A stretch of DNA of 28,965 nt from a virus. The stretch spans positions 1-28,965 of IMG/VR virus record IMGVR_UViG_3300013307_000043, one strand, 5' to 3'. Position numbers and translations under genes: made by a program. Under the pieces are notes generated by a model. That model did not search any database. It saw nothing but the letters and a program-made list of their open reading frames with translations, and was not told the DNA's origin. Shown here piece after piece: positions 23,283 through 28,965 of this stretch. Position 1 is the first letter of the stretch, and every line of letters starts with the position of its first letter.

Positions 23283-23454
23283 CGGCCTGCTCCTGTCCTG
23301 AGTAGATGTAGCACTTCGAGTTGCACATGGTTCCGTGTCGGTGGTAGTGGATGGCAGTTGCTTCTGGGAATCGTGCATCCAATGCTCGCGCCTCGGCCTG
23401 CTTCTTGACGACAGCCTCGTCCACGATCCCTGGAAGTACGTAGGCGTTATGCAT
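23269..23454 (-). CDS. 61-residue protein with His/Cys motif, unknown
   Basis: The start is the ATG at 23454, 8 bases inside the previous gene and preceded by GGCAGGAAGG. The product has a helix (VDEAVVKKQAEARALDARF) followed by AIHYHRHGTMCNSKCYIY, where His and two Cys could form a small metal site. It overlaps the next gene by 14 bases. Function unknown. Confidence 0.55.
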   Translation of the reverse strand: MHNAYVLPGIVDEAVVKKQAEARALDARFPEATAIHYHRHGTMCNSKCYIYSGQEQADGEA

Positions 23455-23719
23455 CCTTCCTGCCTCCTGTGGTCTTGTCAGGCCTGGGGCGGCGTGAGAT
23501 CCCAGGACCACGACGCTCTGCCTGAATGTCCAGGAGGAAGTTGTCACTAAGCCTCTGAGCTTCAGCAGGATCGTCCAAGAACGGGTCTCGGGACGTCTGC
23601 CACTCGACCCACTCTTCGAAACTGACTAGTTCACCACCGCCGATGTCGAACACCTGCCTTGCCATGAAACTGAGGTGTGCTTCGTGTGCGTAGTCGATCT
23701 CATTCGTCTGTGTCGTCAT
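23447..23719 (-). CDS. 90-residue acidic-to-basic protein, unknown
   Basis: The ATG at 23719 lies 20 bases inside the end of the SNF2 gene. The first 70 residues are acidic and helical (YAHEAHLSFMARQVFD, LVSFEEWVEWQTSRDP, AEAQRLSDNFLLDIQAE); the last 20 are strongly basic (RRGPGISRRPRPDKTTGGRK). Such a tail often touches nucleic acid. No family is recognised. It may act with the helicase it is coupled to. Confidence 0.55.
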   Translation of the reverse strand: MTTQTNEIDYAHEAHLSFMARQVFDIGGGELVSFEEWVEWQTSRDPFLDDPAEAQRLSDNFLLDIQAERRGPGISRRPRPDKTTGGRKDA

Positions 23720-25370
23720 TGAACAGCTCCTCTATTCCCTTCATCTCTGCTTCCAGGTCTTTGATAAGTAGTTCGGGGTCAACCTTGTCACCGAGTAGCA
23801 TCTGCAACCAACGTGCCTTCGTCCTGATCTTGGATGCCTTGCCAAGGTCGACTGTGTGCCGTGCCATCAGGTCGATGACTTCGACGGCTTCCGTTTGACC
23901 GATACGGTGCAACCGATCCTCAGCTTGTCCGTTGACTGCTGGCGACCATACGCGATCGATAAAGACCACTGTCGACGCTGCAGTGAGGGTGAGACCGACA
24001 CCGCCAGCCGCAATGGTCCCAGCAAACACTCGTATCCTCTTGGCCTGGAAGTCTTCGACAGCCTTGGCACGATCCGCATCGTTGATTGCGCCCGTGAGGA
24101 GACCGTAGGTGATTCCCTTCTTAGCCAGGCGCTGTGCCAGTAGATCAATGACTGATCTGAACTGACTGAAGATGACGATCTGTTCCTCATTCCTGTCCTC
24201 CAAGATGTCCAAGATCGTGTCCAGCTTACTGGATGGGTCTGTCACGTCGTACTGGTAAACCCTCTTCGCGGCGCCAGACATTTCGATCTCGTCGTCTGTC
24301 ATGCCTGCTTCGAGCCAGCGGTTCCGGAACTCAGCTCGCTGTGCGTTCGACATCGTCTTACTTGGGTAGTTCCACTTCCACTTGAAGACGTGGTTGCCAT
24401 TCGCATCGAGTCGTGGAATGACGTAGCCACAGGCGAACTGCTGCAAGCGAACGAGTTGCGAGACGGCCGCGTTGGCGATGATGGGATCTTCCCGATCGAG
24501 TTCGTCCTTGTGCTGATCGACCCAAGCGATCATTGTCTTACGCATCTGATCGTAGGCACGACGTTGCTTGGGATCGAGATCGACCCACACACGTGTGTAG
24601 TACTTGTTAGGCAGATCGGGGAGGACGTCTTCCTTCCGACGTCGGGTGTACCAAGGTTCGATCTCCTTGTGTAGGTTACCGATCGTCTCTTCGTTGGGTC
24701 CGACAAACTTCCTATAGCCCAACGGTTCACCTGTGTTGGGGTCGTTCGTGATCTGTTCGACGTAGACGTTGACGAAGTTCCAGAACGAGGTGTAGTAGTT
24801 GGGCCAGAGCCAGTGAAGGATCGCCCACAGATCTTGAGGTGCGTTGTCTGCAGGCGTGCCGCTCATGGCGGTCTTGTACTGTGTCTTGAGCTTCCACAGT
24901 GCGATCGTTACCTGAGCCTTACGGTTCTTCGCACGATGAATCTCGTCACCGATAACGTGCAGCCAAGGCACCTTCCGAAGCTCAGGCATCCGAGACAGTG
25001 CATCCCAGTGCATGATGAAGTACCCACCCTGATTGGGATTGAGTGCCATGCGAATGAACTGGTCTCGCTTCTTGGCATCGATGACTGTCACATCTAGGTC
25101 TGTGAGCTCCATGCAGTGGCTGTCCCAGACGGAAATGACGCTCTTGGGGCAGAGGATGAGGGTCTTGGCTCTCGCGTTCAGAGGTCCGTTGAGTACTTGA
25201 CCTTCTTGTATTGCAGTCGGAGTGATGTTTTGCCGCCGCATCTCAAGGTCCAGTGCGATCCCCTCGTACGTCTTACCTGTACCAGGGTCGTTCGCAATCA
25301 GACGTGACTTGACCTTCTTGAGCTTGTCAACGTCCTCTTGCTGGAACTTGAAGAGACTGATCCTGTTAGC
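23700..25370 (-). CDS. SNF2-family DNA helicase/translocase
   Basis: 556 residues from the GTG at 25370, which overlaps the preceding stop; the frame continues upstream to 25424 but only inside that gene. Motifs: I NDPGTGKT (residues 28-35), Ia LILCPKSVISVW, II GDEIH (Asp143-His146), III MSGTPADN (171-174), and in the second RecA lobe IVIFSQFRSVIDLLA, YGLLTGA, FAGTIAAGGVGLTLTAAS and VI AEDRLHRIGQTEAVEV. SNF2 enzymes track along double-stranded DNA using ATP. Phage members are usually placed with replication and recombination genes, as here. There is no fused nuclease domain. The C-terminus is acidic (LFNDDTDE). Confidence 0.88.
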   Translation of the reverse strand, partial: ANRISLFKFQQEDVDKLKKVKSRLIANDPGTGKTYEGIALDLEMRRQNITPTAIQEGQVLNGPLNARAKTLILCPKSVISVWDSHCMELTDLDVTVIDAKKRDQFIRMALNPNQGGYFIMHWDALSRMPELRKVPWLHVIGDEIHRAKNRKAQVTIALWKLKTQYKTAMSGTPADNAPQDLWAILHWLWPNYYTSFWNFVNVYVEQITNDPNTGEPLGYRKFVGPNEETIGNLHKEIEPWYTRRRKEDVLPDLPNKYYTRVWVDLDPKQRRAYDQMRKTMIAWVDQHKDELDREDPIIANAAVSQLVRLQQFACGYVIPRLDANGNHVFKWKWNYPSKTMSNAQRAEFRNRWLEAGMTDDEIEMSGAAKRVYQYDVTDPSSKLDTILDILEDRNEEQIVIFSQFRSVIDLLAQRLAKKGITYGLLTGAINDADRAKAVEDFQAKRIRVFAGTIAAGGVGLTLTAASTVVFIDRVWSPAVNGQAEDRLHRIGQTEAVEVIDLMARHTVDLGKASKIRTKARWLQMLLGDKVDPELLIKDLEAEMKGIEELFNDDTDE

Positions 25371-25590
25371 CACTGTACTGACACTCCGATGAGCGAACGA
25401 ATCTCGGCGGACCTTCACCCTCACTTGCCAGCTGGATGATCATCTCGAAAGGGGCCTCGCGGTCGTCTCGAACGATCTTTCCCTTGGTACGATGGTCTGC
25501 GTCGTAGTGAAAGATGACCTCGACTTCCTTCCCGATGAGGCCAGACTGCTTGGGAAACTTGTCGTGTGTGATGTTCGGGTGGTTACCCAT
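25366..25590 (-). CDS. 74-residue small beta-barrel-like protein, unknown
   Basis: The ATG at 25590 overlaps the preceding stop (TGATG) and its own stop overlaps the SNF2 start. The product has LIGKEVEVIFHYDADHRTKG then KIVRDDREAPFEMIIQL and PPRFVRSSECQYS, an alternation of strands that resembles SH3-like barrels found in small phage proteins. No function can be named. Confidence 0.6.
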   Translation of the reverse strand: MGNHPNITHDKFPKQSGLIGKEVEVIFHYDADHRTKGKIVRDDREAPFEMIIQLASEGEGPPRFVRSSECQYSG

Positions 25591-25859
25591 CAGCTACTCC
25601 CGTTCAGAAGTGGTTGGTCCTTCAGCGTCTGACCTGTTCTTGAGCAGTTCCACAGAACGTGCCAGACTCCGCTTCGCTTCTCGTACGTAAGCTTCAGCAA
25701 CCTCGATCGGTATCCATGACGCGTGTTGCACGGCGGACACCAAAGCCCCAACTCCGGCTGTGTCGCCTTGCTTGTTCGAGGTCGCCATGTCTCTCCGATG
25801 TGCTTCAGTCGCCTACGGTACTTCTTCCCCAGACCCGAGATGGGTGTCAGTTCGCTCAA
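25590..25859 (-). CDS. 89-residue zinc-binding-like protein, unknown
   Basis: A TTG start overlaps the preceding stop (TTGA) and the stop overlaps the next ATG (TGATG). These two couplings favour this frame over a competing 64-residue frame at 25594-25788. The product has a basic N-terminus (GLGKKYRRRLKHIGETWRPR) and then LWCPPCNTRHGYRSRL and WHVLWNCSRTGQ; CxxC with later His and Cys could form a zinc finger. Nucleic-acid binding is possible. Confidence is limited by the rare start codon. Confidence 0.6.
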   Translation of the reverse strand: MSELTPISGLGKKYRRRLKHIGETWRPRTSKATQPELGLWCPPCNTRHGYRSRLLKLTYEKRSGVWHVLWNCSRTGQTLKDQPLLNGSS

Positions 25860-26263
25860 CGACCCATCACCCTGTCTGCCAGGTCTCGAACGAGCTCGCG
25901 ACGATACTGGTCACGAGTCATCCCTACCATGTGCTGGAAGATTTCGTCCGACTCTTCTTGGTCGGTGATCGTCCGTTCGTCGACGACGACGTGGACGTAG
26001 CTCCTCATGTCGTAGCAGTCCGACTTGTTGATGTGAACGTGCGTGCGCCATTGTCCTGCACACTCGTCGATCAGTCGAACTTCGACAGTGCGATCGTTCT
26101 TGGCCACAGCACCATAGATCGGATGACCCACGAGCACGGGTGCGAGACGGTCTCCGATCCGAAGGTCCTCAACCAGGATCTTCCGGACGAAGAGGATCTT
26201 CTTGCTACCCTTCGCCTTCTTGGAAGCCCTGCTCGACCGCTTAATCGGTGCTGATGTGCTCAC
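25856..26263 (-). CDS. 135-residue protein, basic N-terminus, unknown
   Basis: The start is the GTG at 26263, 7 bases after AAGGGG; the longer frame to 26374 overlaps the HTH gene out of phase. The first 22 residues are basic (APIKRSSRASKKAKGSKK). The centre is beta-rich (LVEDLRIGDRLAPVLVGHP, RTVEVRLIDECAG, VHINKSDCYDMRSYVHVVVD). The end is helical (MTRDQYRRELVRDLADRV). No family is recognised. Its stop overlaps the next gene's TTG. Confidence 0.6.
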   Translation of the reverse strand: MSTSAPIKRSSRASKKAKGSKKILFVRKILVEDLRIGDRLAPVLVGHPIYGAVAKNDRTVEVRLIDECAGQWRTHVHINKSDCYDMRSYVHVVVDERTITDQEESDEIFQHMVGMTRDQYRRELVRDLADRVMGR

Positions 26264-26495
26264 TGTGAATCCCCTTCTTGAAGTACTGATCGGACTTGTC
26301 GATGTCGATGACACTTCGGCCACACAGACATTGTTCCTTGTCGATGTGGCCTTCCCTGATGTGGTAGTACACAAGCTGTGGGCTAATGCCTCTTAGCTTA
26401 CCGTACTCCCTTGGGGAAAGCTTGGTAGCACCTTCGAGCTCATGCAGACGCATCTGATCGAACAGCTCGTCGGTGTTCTGAATCTCTTCAGCCAT
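26241..26495 (-). CDS. Helix-turn-helix DNA-binding protein
   Basis: 84 residues. After a helical N-terminus (TDELFDQMRLHELEG), residues ~25-50 read KLSPREYGKLRGISPQLVYY followed by HIREGHI, a typical MerR/excisionase-type helix-turn-helix. Then CLCGRSVIDIDKSDQYF forms the wing. It is the second gene after the 26910 promoter and so a candidate regulator of this arm or of the neighbouring 95-bp element. It overlaps the next gene by 23 bases. Binding site unknown. Confidence 0.7.
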   Translation of the reverse strand: MAEEIQNTDELFDQMRLHELEGATKLSPREYGKLRGISPQLVYYHIREGHIDKEQCLCGRSVIDIDKSDQYFKKGIHSEHISTD

Positions 26496-26522
26496 GAAGA
26501 CTCCTTCCGAGTCCTGAGAGGG

Positions 26523-26885
26523 CTACTTTCGAACTACGCTTACCTTCCGGCGAAGTCCGTCGATAGTTTCGTACGATGTTGCATCTCGCCACTTACGTCC
26601 TGCGTAACCACTTGTGTGAACGAAGTAGCCAAGATCGAGGAACGGAACGAGCTGACCACCGCGCATGAGTGCCTTCAAGTAGTTGTCCACTCGAATGCAG
26701 ACGTCGCAGCTGTCAGTGTTGACTCGATAGCCGAACTTGTGCTTCTTGTGTCCAACGTTGAAGTTGTCGAAGTAAGACTGAAGCGCGTCCAGCTTCTTGT
26801 AGGTGCTGAGTCCCTTCAGAGACTTCCGGAACTCCTGCCACTCGTCGTCACTGACTGCGGACTTGATCTGTTCTCGAGTTGCCAC
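26523..26885 (-). CDS. 120-residue protein, first gene of the 26910 unit, unknown
   Basis: GTG start at 26885 with AGAGGAG about 8 bases upstream. The product is hydrophilic: helices ISDDEWQEFRKSL-like (SDDEWQEFRKSLKGLSTYKK), then HKKHKFGYRVNTDSCDVCIR (CxxC), VDNYLKALMRGGQL and a Tyr/Gly-rich stretch, ending RRKVSVVRK. It has no family I can name. As the first gene after a strong promoter and beside copy A of the 95-bp element, it is probably expressed early. Confidence 0.65.
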   Translation of the reverse strand: MATREQIKSAVSDDEWQEFRKSLKGLSTYKKLDALQSYFDNFNVGHKKHKFGYRVNTDSCDVCIRVDNYLKALMRGGQLVPFLDLGYFVHTSGYAGRKWRDATSYETIDGLRRKVSVVRK

Positions 26886-26909
26886 GCTCTGCTCCTCTCT
26901 TATACATCA

Positions 26910-26939
26910 AGTATATTGCAGACCTCGTTGACCTTGCAA
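26910..26939 (-). promoter_or_regulatory. Sigma70-like promoter next to 95-bp element A
   Basis: On the - strand TTGCAA (26939-26934) and TATACT (26915-26910) are 18 bases apart, with the GTG start 25 bases further on. The promoter lies 40 bases downstream (leftward) of element A, close enough for proteins bound there to affect it. Confidence 0.7.
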
Positions 26940-26978
26940 GGGGTACATCGCGGTGCTTTTGAGATGTGCTCAGGTCGA

Positions 26979-27073
26979 TGTAGACCATAGGTTAGACGTT
27001 AGAGACCTAGGCTTAGACGAGTTAACCCTATCACAGCAAGGTCTTTGTGTTGTCGTAGGTCTAACTCAAGTCT
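26979..27073 (+). repeat. 95-bp element, copy A
   Basis: A 95-bp unit whose inverted partner is at 9532-9626. The 40-bp block 26979-27018 has TTAGAC-type hexamers at 26980, 26992, 27001 and 27013, forming two 21-bp direct repeats. The centre 27019-27058 is diverged from copy B but has the same length. The 15-bp block 27059-27073 (GTCTAACTCAAGTCT) is identical to copy B. The last 13 bases lie inside the end of the 27061 gene and encode its final Asp-Leu-Ser-stop. TTAGAC at 27013 and GTCTAA at 27059 form an inverted pair around the centre. Confidence 0.85.
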
Positions 27074-27363
27074 CTTCGGTTCTCAGGTAGCGCACCGACC
27101 ACAGGTTGGATAGGAGGGATGTAGCTGATGCCGACACGAGTCAGGTCTGCCTGCTCGTCGTACTCAACGGTCACAGGCCAGACAGGTTCGCCGATGGTGG
27201 TGGGTCCGAACGGAAAGCCTGTGGCCTCACGCTCGATGATCCCCTTGCGAACGTCACCCTTGTAGTTGAGGTAGTTGGTCGGCTCGCGAATGTCGAGACC
27301 AGCTTCGTAGGCCTCTTGGACGACGACTTTGAGGTGCCTACTCTTCCGTTTGTGATTCGTCAT
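27061..27363 (-). CDS. 100-residue protein, unknown
   Basis: The start is the ATG at 27363, 6 bases after AGGAGG; the longer frame to 27423 lacks such a site. The product begins with a basic helix (TNHKRKSRHLKVVVQEAYEA), then DIREPTNYLNYKGDVRKG and a beta-rich end (VWPVTVEYDEQADL, RVGISYIPPIQP). No motif is recognised. Its stop codon falls inside the 95-bp element A, so the element constrains this gene's 3' end or was inserted there. Confidence 0.6.
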   Translation of the reverse strand: MTNHKRKSRHLKVVVQEAYEAGLDIREPTNYLNYKGDVRKGIIEREATGFPFGPTTIGEPVWPVTVEYDEQADLTRVGISYIPPIQPVVGALPENRRDLS

Positions 27364-27562
27364 CGCCGTCCTCCTCTTCCCACTCCTCGGTACGTTCCTC
27401 GATGTGCAGGCGCTCTGCGACATCGTCGGTCAGCAAGTCGAGTGCGTCGCTTGCCCTCATGGCGTCTGGGTAGCGCCCTCTCGTGTGCGAGTGCACCCTC
27501 AACTGCAAGGGCACATCGTCGTTGTACCGAAGTACAGCGTAGTCGTTTGTCACCGTCACCAT
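27338..27562 (-). CDS. 74-residue acidic-tailed protein, unknown
   Basis: The ATG at 27562 overlaps the preceding stop by 7 bases. The product has a beta-rich start (MVTVTNDYAVLRYNDDVPLQ), a helix (ASDALDLLTDDVAERLHI) and an extremely acidic end (EERTEEWEEEDGDDE). The tail could be a DNA-mimic-like surface, but this is speculation. The AGGAGG for the next gene lies in the acidic-tail codons. Confidence 0.55.
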   Translation of the reverse strand: MVTVTNDYAVLRYNDDVPLQLRVHSHTRGRYPDAMRASDALDLLTDDVAERLHIEERTEEWEEEDGDDESQTEE

Positions 27563-27726
27563 GACATCCTCCTCAGGACCTCTTCACTCAGTTGGTCGAT
27601 CTTACCTTGGACAGTCTTCAGTTCCTCGTCAGGGGCATCTGTCTCAACCAAGATGCCCCTTTCGGTAGCCGTCTGGATGAGGTTCTCGACGAGGATCCCA
27701 GAGCCCATCCCTTGAACGTCAAGCAT
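27556..27726 (-). CDS. 56-residue protein, unknown
   Basis: The start is the ATG at 27726, 2 bases after the stop of the zinc-ribbon gene; the longer frame upstream overlaps that gene. The product has MLDVQGMGSGILVENLIQTA then an acidic linker and a C-terminal helix (EELKTVQGKIDQLSEEVLRR). It may be a small coiled-coil protein. No family is recognised. Confidence 0.5.
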   Translation of the reverse strand: MLDVQGMGSGILVENLIQTATERGILVETDAPDEELKTVQGKIDQLSEEVLRRMSW

Positions 27727-27728
27727 GA

Positions 27729-28055
27729 CTACCCACGAGGGTTCCTGACTTCGCCACCAGGACGCGTCTCGGCAGCCAGCTGTGCCTCCATGGCTTCCTG
27801 AACACGCGTCTCGGACTCGGGGGAGAGCTTCGGGTACTGCTTCGGTCCGACCTGCGAGTACGCTTCCGGAATGGATCCGTCCTCGTTGACCTGAATGATC
27901 CAGGCGGTGTTGAACCAAGGACAGAGTTCCGTCTCGCAGTACACGAGGTGTTGTTCGACCGTCCTTCGACCCTTGCGGACTGTGGTCTTCTTGCGAACAC
28001 TGCCCGGCTTCTCACACTTCGGACACCTGGTCGCCTCTTCGTAGGTGGTACTCAT
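27729..28055 (-). CDS. 108-residue zinc-ribbon protein, unknown
   Basis: The ATG at 28055 overlaps the preceding stop (TAATG). CPKC (residues 11-14) and a second pair in YCETELCPWF near 40-46 make a zinc ribbon, with a basic loop between (VRKKTTVRKGRRTV). The C-terminal half is helical and acidic (ESETRVQEAMEAQLAAE). A nucleic-acid or protein-binding role is likely but not specified. Confidence 0.65.
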   Translation of the reverse strand: MSTTYEEATRCPKCEKPGSVRKKTTVRKGRRTVEQHLVYCETELCPWFNTAWIIQVNEDGSIPEAYSQVGPKQYPKLSPESETRVQEAMEAQLAAETRPGGEVRNPRG

Positions 28056-28501
28056 TACTCCTCCTCCACGCCGAAGTGTTCGGCCATTGCGAGCTTGATG
28101 TGATGCACGTCTCTTTCCACCTTGGAAACGAGATCGGAGAGGTCGTTGATCTGCTCCTGCATGATGTCGAACTTGGAAGCAGGTCGTTCCTTGCTCTCGT
28201 GTGCCTTGAAGAACGCTTCCTCGGTGGGCTGGTAGATCAGCTCCCACTGACTCGGAGCTGTCCCGCCGCCCCTCTTGAGCTGCCGGATGCACCCCATTCG
28301 CATCAGCTGTTTGCGAACCGAGGTGTAGTAGGGCACGCTCAGGTTGAGTTGCGCCGTGATGAGTTGCGTCAGGAAGCCCTCGTAGACGATCTGGCCGGAC
28401 TCATGAGGTTGTGCCTGTGCAAGCATGGCCTCGTAAGTCCTGACACAATGATCGAAGAGGGCAGGCGGCGCCGACTCTTCACTCGGTGCGGTCGTCGTCA
28501 T
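28055..28501 (-). CDS. Winged-helix DNA-binding-like protein with coiled coil
   Basis: 148 residues. The middle (YEGFLTQLITAQLNLSVPYY, then TSVRKQLMRMGCIRQLKRGG and SQWELI) has the helix-turn-helix plus wing pattern. The C-terminal ~45 residues are a coiled coil (FDIMQEQINDLSDLVSKVER) that would support dimerisation. This suggests a small transcription regulator. It overlaps the upstream gene by 23 bases. Confidence 0.6.
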   Translation of the reverse strand: MTTTAPSEESAPPALFDHCVRTYEAMLAQAQPHESGQIVYEGFLTQLITAQLNLSVPYYTSVRKQLMRMGCIRQLKRGGGTAPSQWELIYQPTEEAFFKAHESKERPASKFDIMQEQINDLSDLVSKVERDVHHIKLAMAEHFGVEEE

Positions 28502-28742
28502 GGTCTAGTCCTTGGGTGATCTCTCGCCTGATGTTGCTCAGGGTCTGAATGTTGTTCTGATGGATTGCCATCGTGTCGGTGAAGACTTCCAAGTCATCGA
28601 TCGAGTGGTCCTCGATCATCCGATCCTTGGCCTCTTCCATGGCTTCCAGCTGCATGCTGAGGACGTCCTTCAGAAGGATTGCGCCCCTCTCATCGAGTTG
28701 TAGCTCCACCGAGTCCCTCTTCCAGTTCCACACGGTTGACAT
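28479..28742 (-). CDS. 87-residue helical acidic protein, unknown
   Basis: The ATG at 28742 has no clear Shine-Dalgarno; GATACT lies directly against it, so the message could be leaderless. The product is helical (ERGAILLKDVLSMQLEAMEE, AIHQNNIQTLSNIRREITQG) and acidic at the end (HDDDRTE). No family is recognised. It is the first gene after the structured non-coding gap 28743-28911. Confidence 0.55.
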   Translation of the reverse strand: MSTVWNWKRDSVELQLDERGAILLKDVLSMQLEAMEEAKDRMIEDHSIDDLEVFTDTMAIHQNNIQTLSNIRREITQGLDHDDDRTE

Positions 28743-28763
28743 AGTATCAAATGGTGGCTAGAA

Positions 28764-28829
28764 GTCGGGCCGCCGAGCTAACACACGAGCCAAGTGTGAC
28801 TGGACTTGGCTAGCACTCGACGACCCGAC
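28764..28829. other. Nested inverted-repeat element, possible structured RNA or DNA cruciform
   Basis: GTCGGG (28764-28769) pairs with CCCGAC (28824-28829), and inside it AGCCAAGT (28788-28795) pairs perfectly with ACTTGGCT (28804-28811) around an 8-base loop. A CGAG/CTCG pair lies between. It sits in a gene-free gap between a hairpin and the next start codon. It is not a canonical tRNA, as no T-arm or 7-base anticodon loop fits. Confidence 0.5.
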
Positions 28830-28836
28830 CTCTAGA

Positions 28837-28899
28837 GGGAGCCTCTTCGTTCTAGGTAGTCCGCCCTATGTGAGCGGGTCTGTACTTGAAGAGGCTCCC
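28837..28899 (-). terminator. Strong hairpin after the right-edge gene
   Basis: GGGAGCCTCTTC (28837-28848) pairs perfectly with 28888-28899 over 12 bp. The 39-base loop contains a smaller CCGC/GCGG hairpin (28861-28864 with 28874-28877). It begins 13 bases after the stop of the edge gene on the - strand. No T-run follows, so it would be a U-less terminator. Confidence 0.65.
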
Positions 28900-28911
28900 C
28901 GTCTGGAGGGG

Positions 28912-28965
28912 TTACTCGGCCTCGACGACCGGCTCCGAGCTGGCCTCGGCCTCCGGCTGGTTGGC
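28912..28965 (-). CDS. C-terminal end of a gene cut by the window edge
   Basis: Seventeen residues and a TAA are visible on the - strand (NQPEAEASSEPVVEAE, after one Ala), rich in Ala and Glu. Its strand, the hairpin that follows and the repeated GAGGCC codons support a real coding end. The product cannot be identified from this piece. Confidence 0.5.
   Translation of the reverse strand, partial: ANQPEAEASSEPVVEAE

Noticed and set aside
25594-25788. 64-residue frame on the - strand overlapping the 25590-25859 gene
   Set aside because: Its ribosome site is too close to the ATG, and the other frame is coupled by stop/start overlaps on both sides.
28764-28829. Possible tRNA gene (66 bases, paired ends)
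   Set aside because: A 6-7 bp acceptor-like stem exists, but neither strand gives a T-arm with a TTC loop, and the inner stem has a loop of the wrong size for an anticodon.
1-28965. CRISPR array, insertion sequence, integrase or attachment site
   Set aside because: No regularly spaced direct repeats of CRISPR size, no transposase or integrase motifs and no tRNA-derived site were seen on either strand.

Overview
This window is part of the genome of a tailed, siphovirus-type double-stranded DNA phage of an actinobacterial host. I infer this from a TP901-type tape measure protein, a Dit-like tail protein, an r1t-type holin, a moderately GC-rich sequence, and strings of short coupled genes ending in ATGA, GTGA, TGATG or TAATG junctions. 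No host marker fixes the genus. Both window edges cut genes: the tape measure protein on the left and a short C-terminus on the right.

Layout. Bases 1-8889 (+ strand) hold the tail and lysis genes: tape measure, distal tail, a C1q-like minor tail protein, a hub-like tail protein, an S74-chaperone fibre, two small membrane proteins around a 46-residue ORF, a GDPD-like protein, an M15 peptidase endolysin and a holin. A strong hairpin terminator follows at 8903-8950. From there to the right edge everything is on the - strand. Three sigma70-like promoters, each with an 18-base spacer, divide this arm. The 26910 promoter drives small genes and an SNF2 helicase. The 21804 promoter drives a Cas4/RecB-like nuclease, a Sak4-like recombinase, a DUF669-like protein, a primase-helicase and the preQ0 genes queC, queD, queE and folE. 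The 13875 promoter drives two MazG-like proteins, a DpdA-like transglycosylase, a UDG-DNA polymerase I fusion, an HNH-derived protein and a RuvC-like resolvase. Right of 27061 lies a further block of small zinc-ribbon and winged-helix genes.

How the genes work together. FolE, QueD, QueE and QueC form the complete route from GTP to preQ0, and the DpdA-like protein belongs to the family that exchanges guanine in DNA for a 7-deazaguanine base. No QueF-like reductase is visible here, so the simplest prediction is phage DNA carrying preQ0. Three unrecognised short ORFs are translationally coupled into this cassette.

The most unusual feature is non-coding. Two 95-bp elements, at 9532-9626 and 26979-27073, lie in opposite orientation and bracket 17.35 kb of the replication and modification arm. 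Each has a 40-bp block and a 15-bp block that are nearly identical between copies (51 of 55 positions), around a 40-bp centre whose length is kept but whose sequence is not. Each carries several TTAGAC-type hexamers, partly on a 21-bp period. No family I know explains them.
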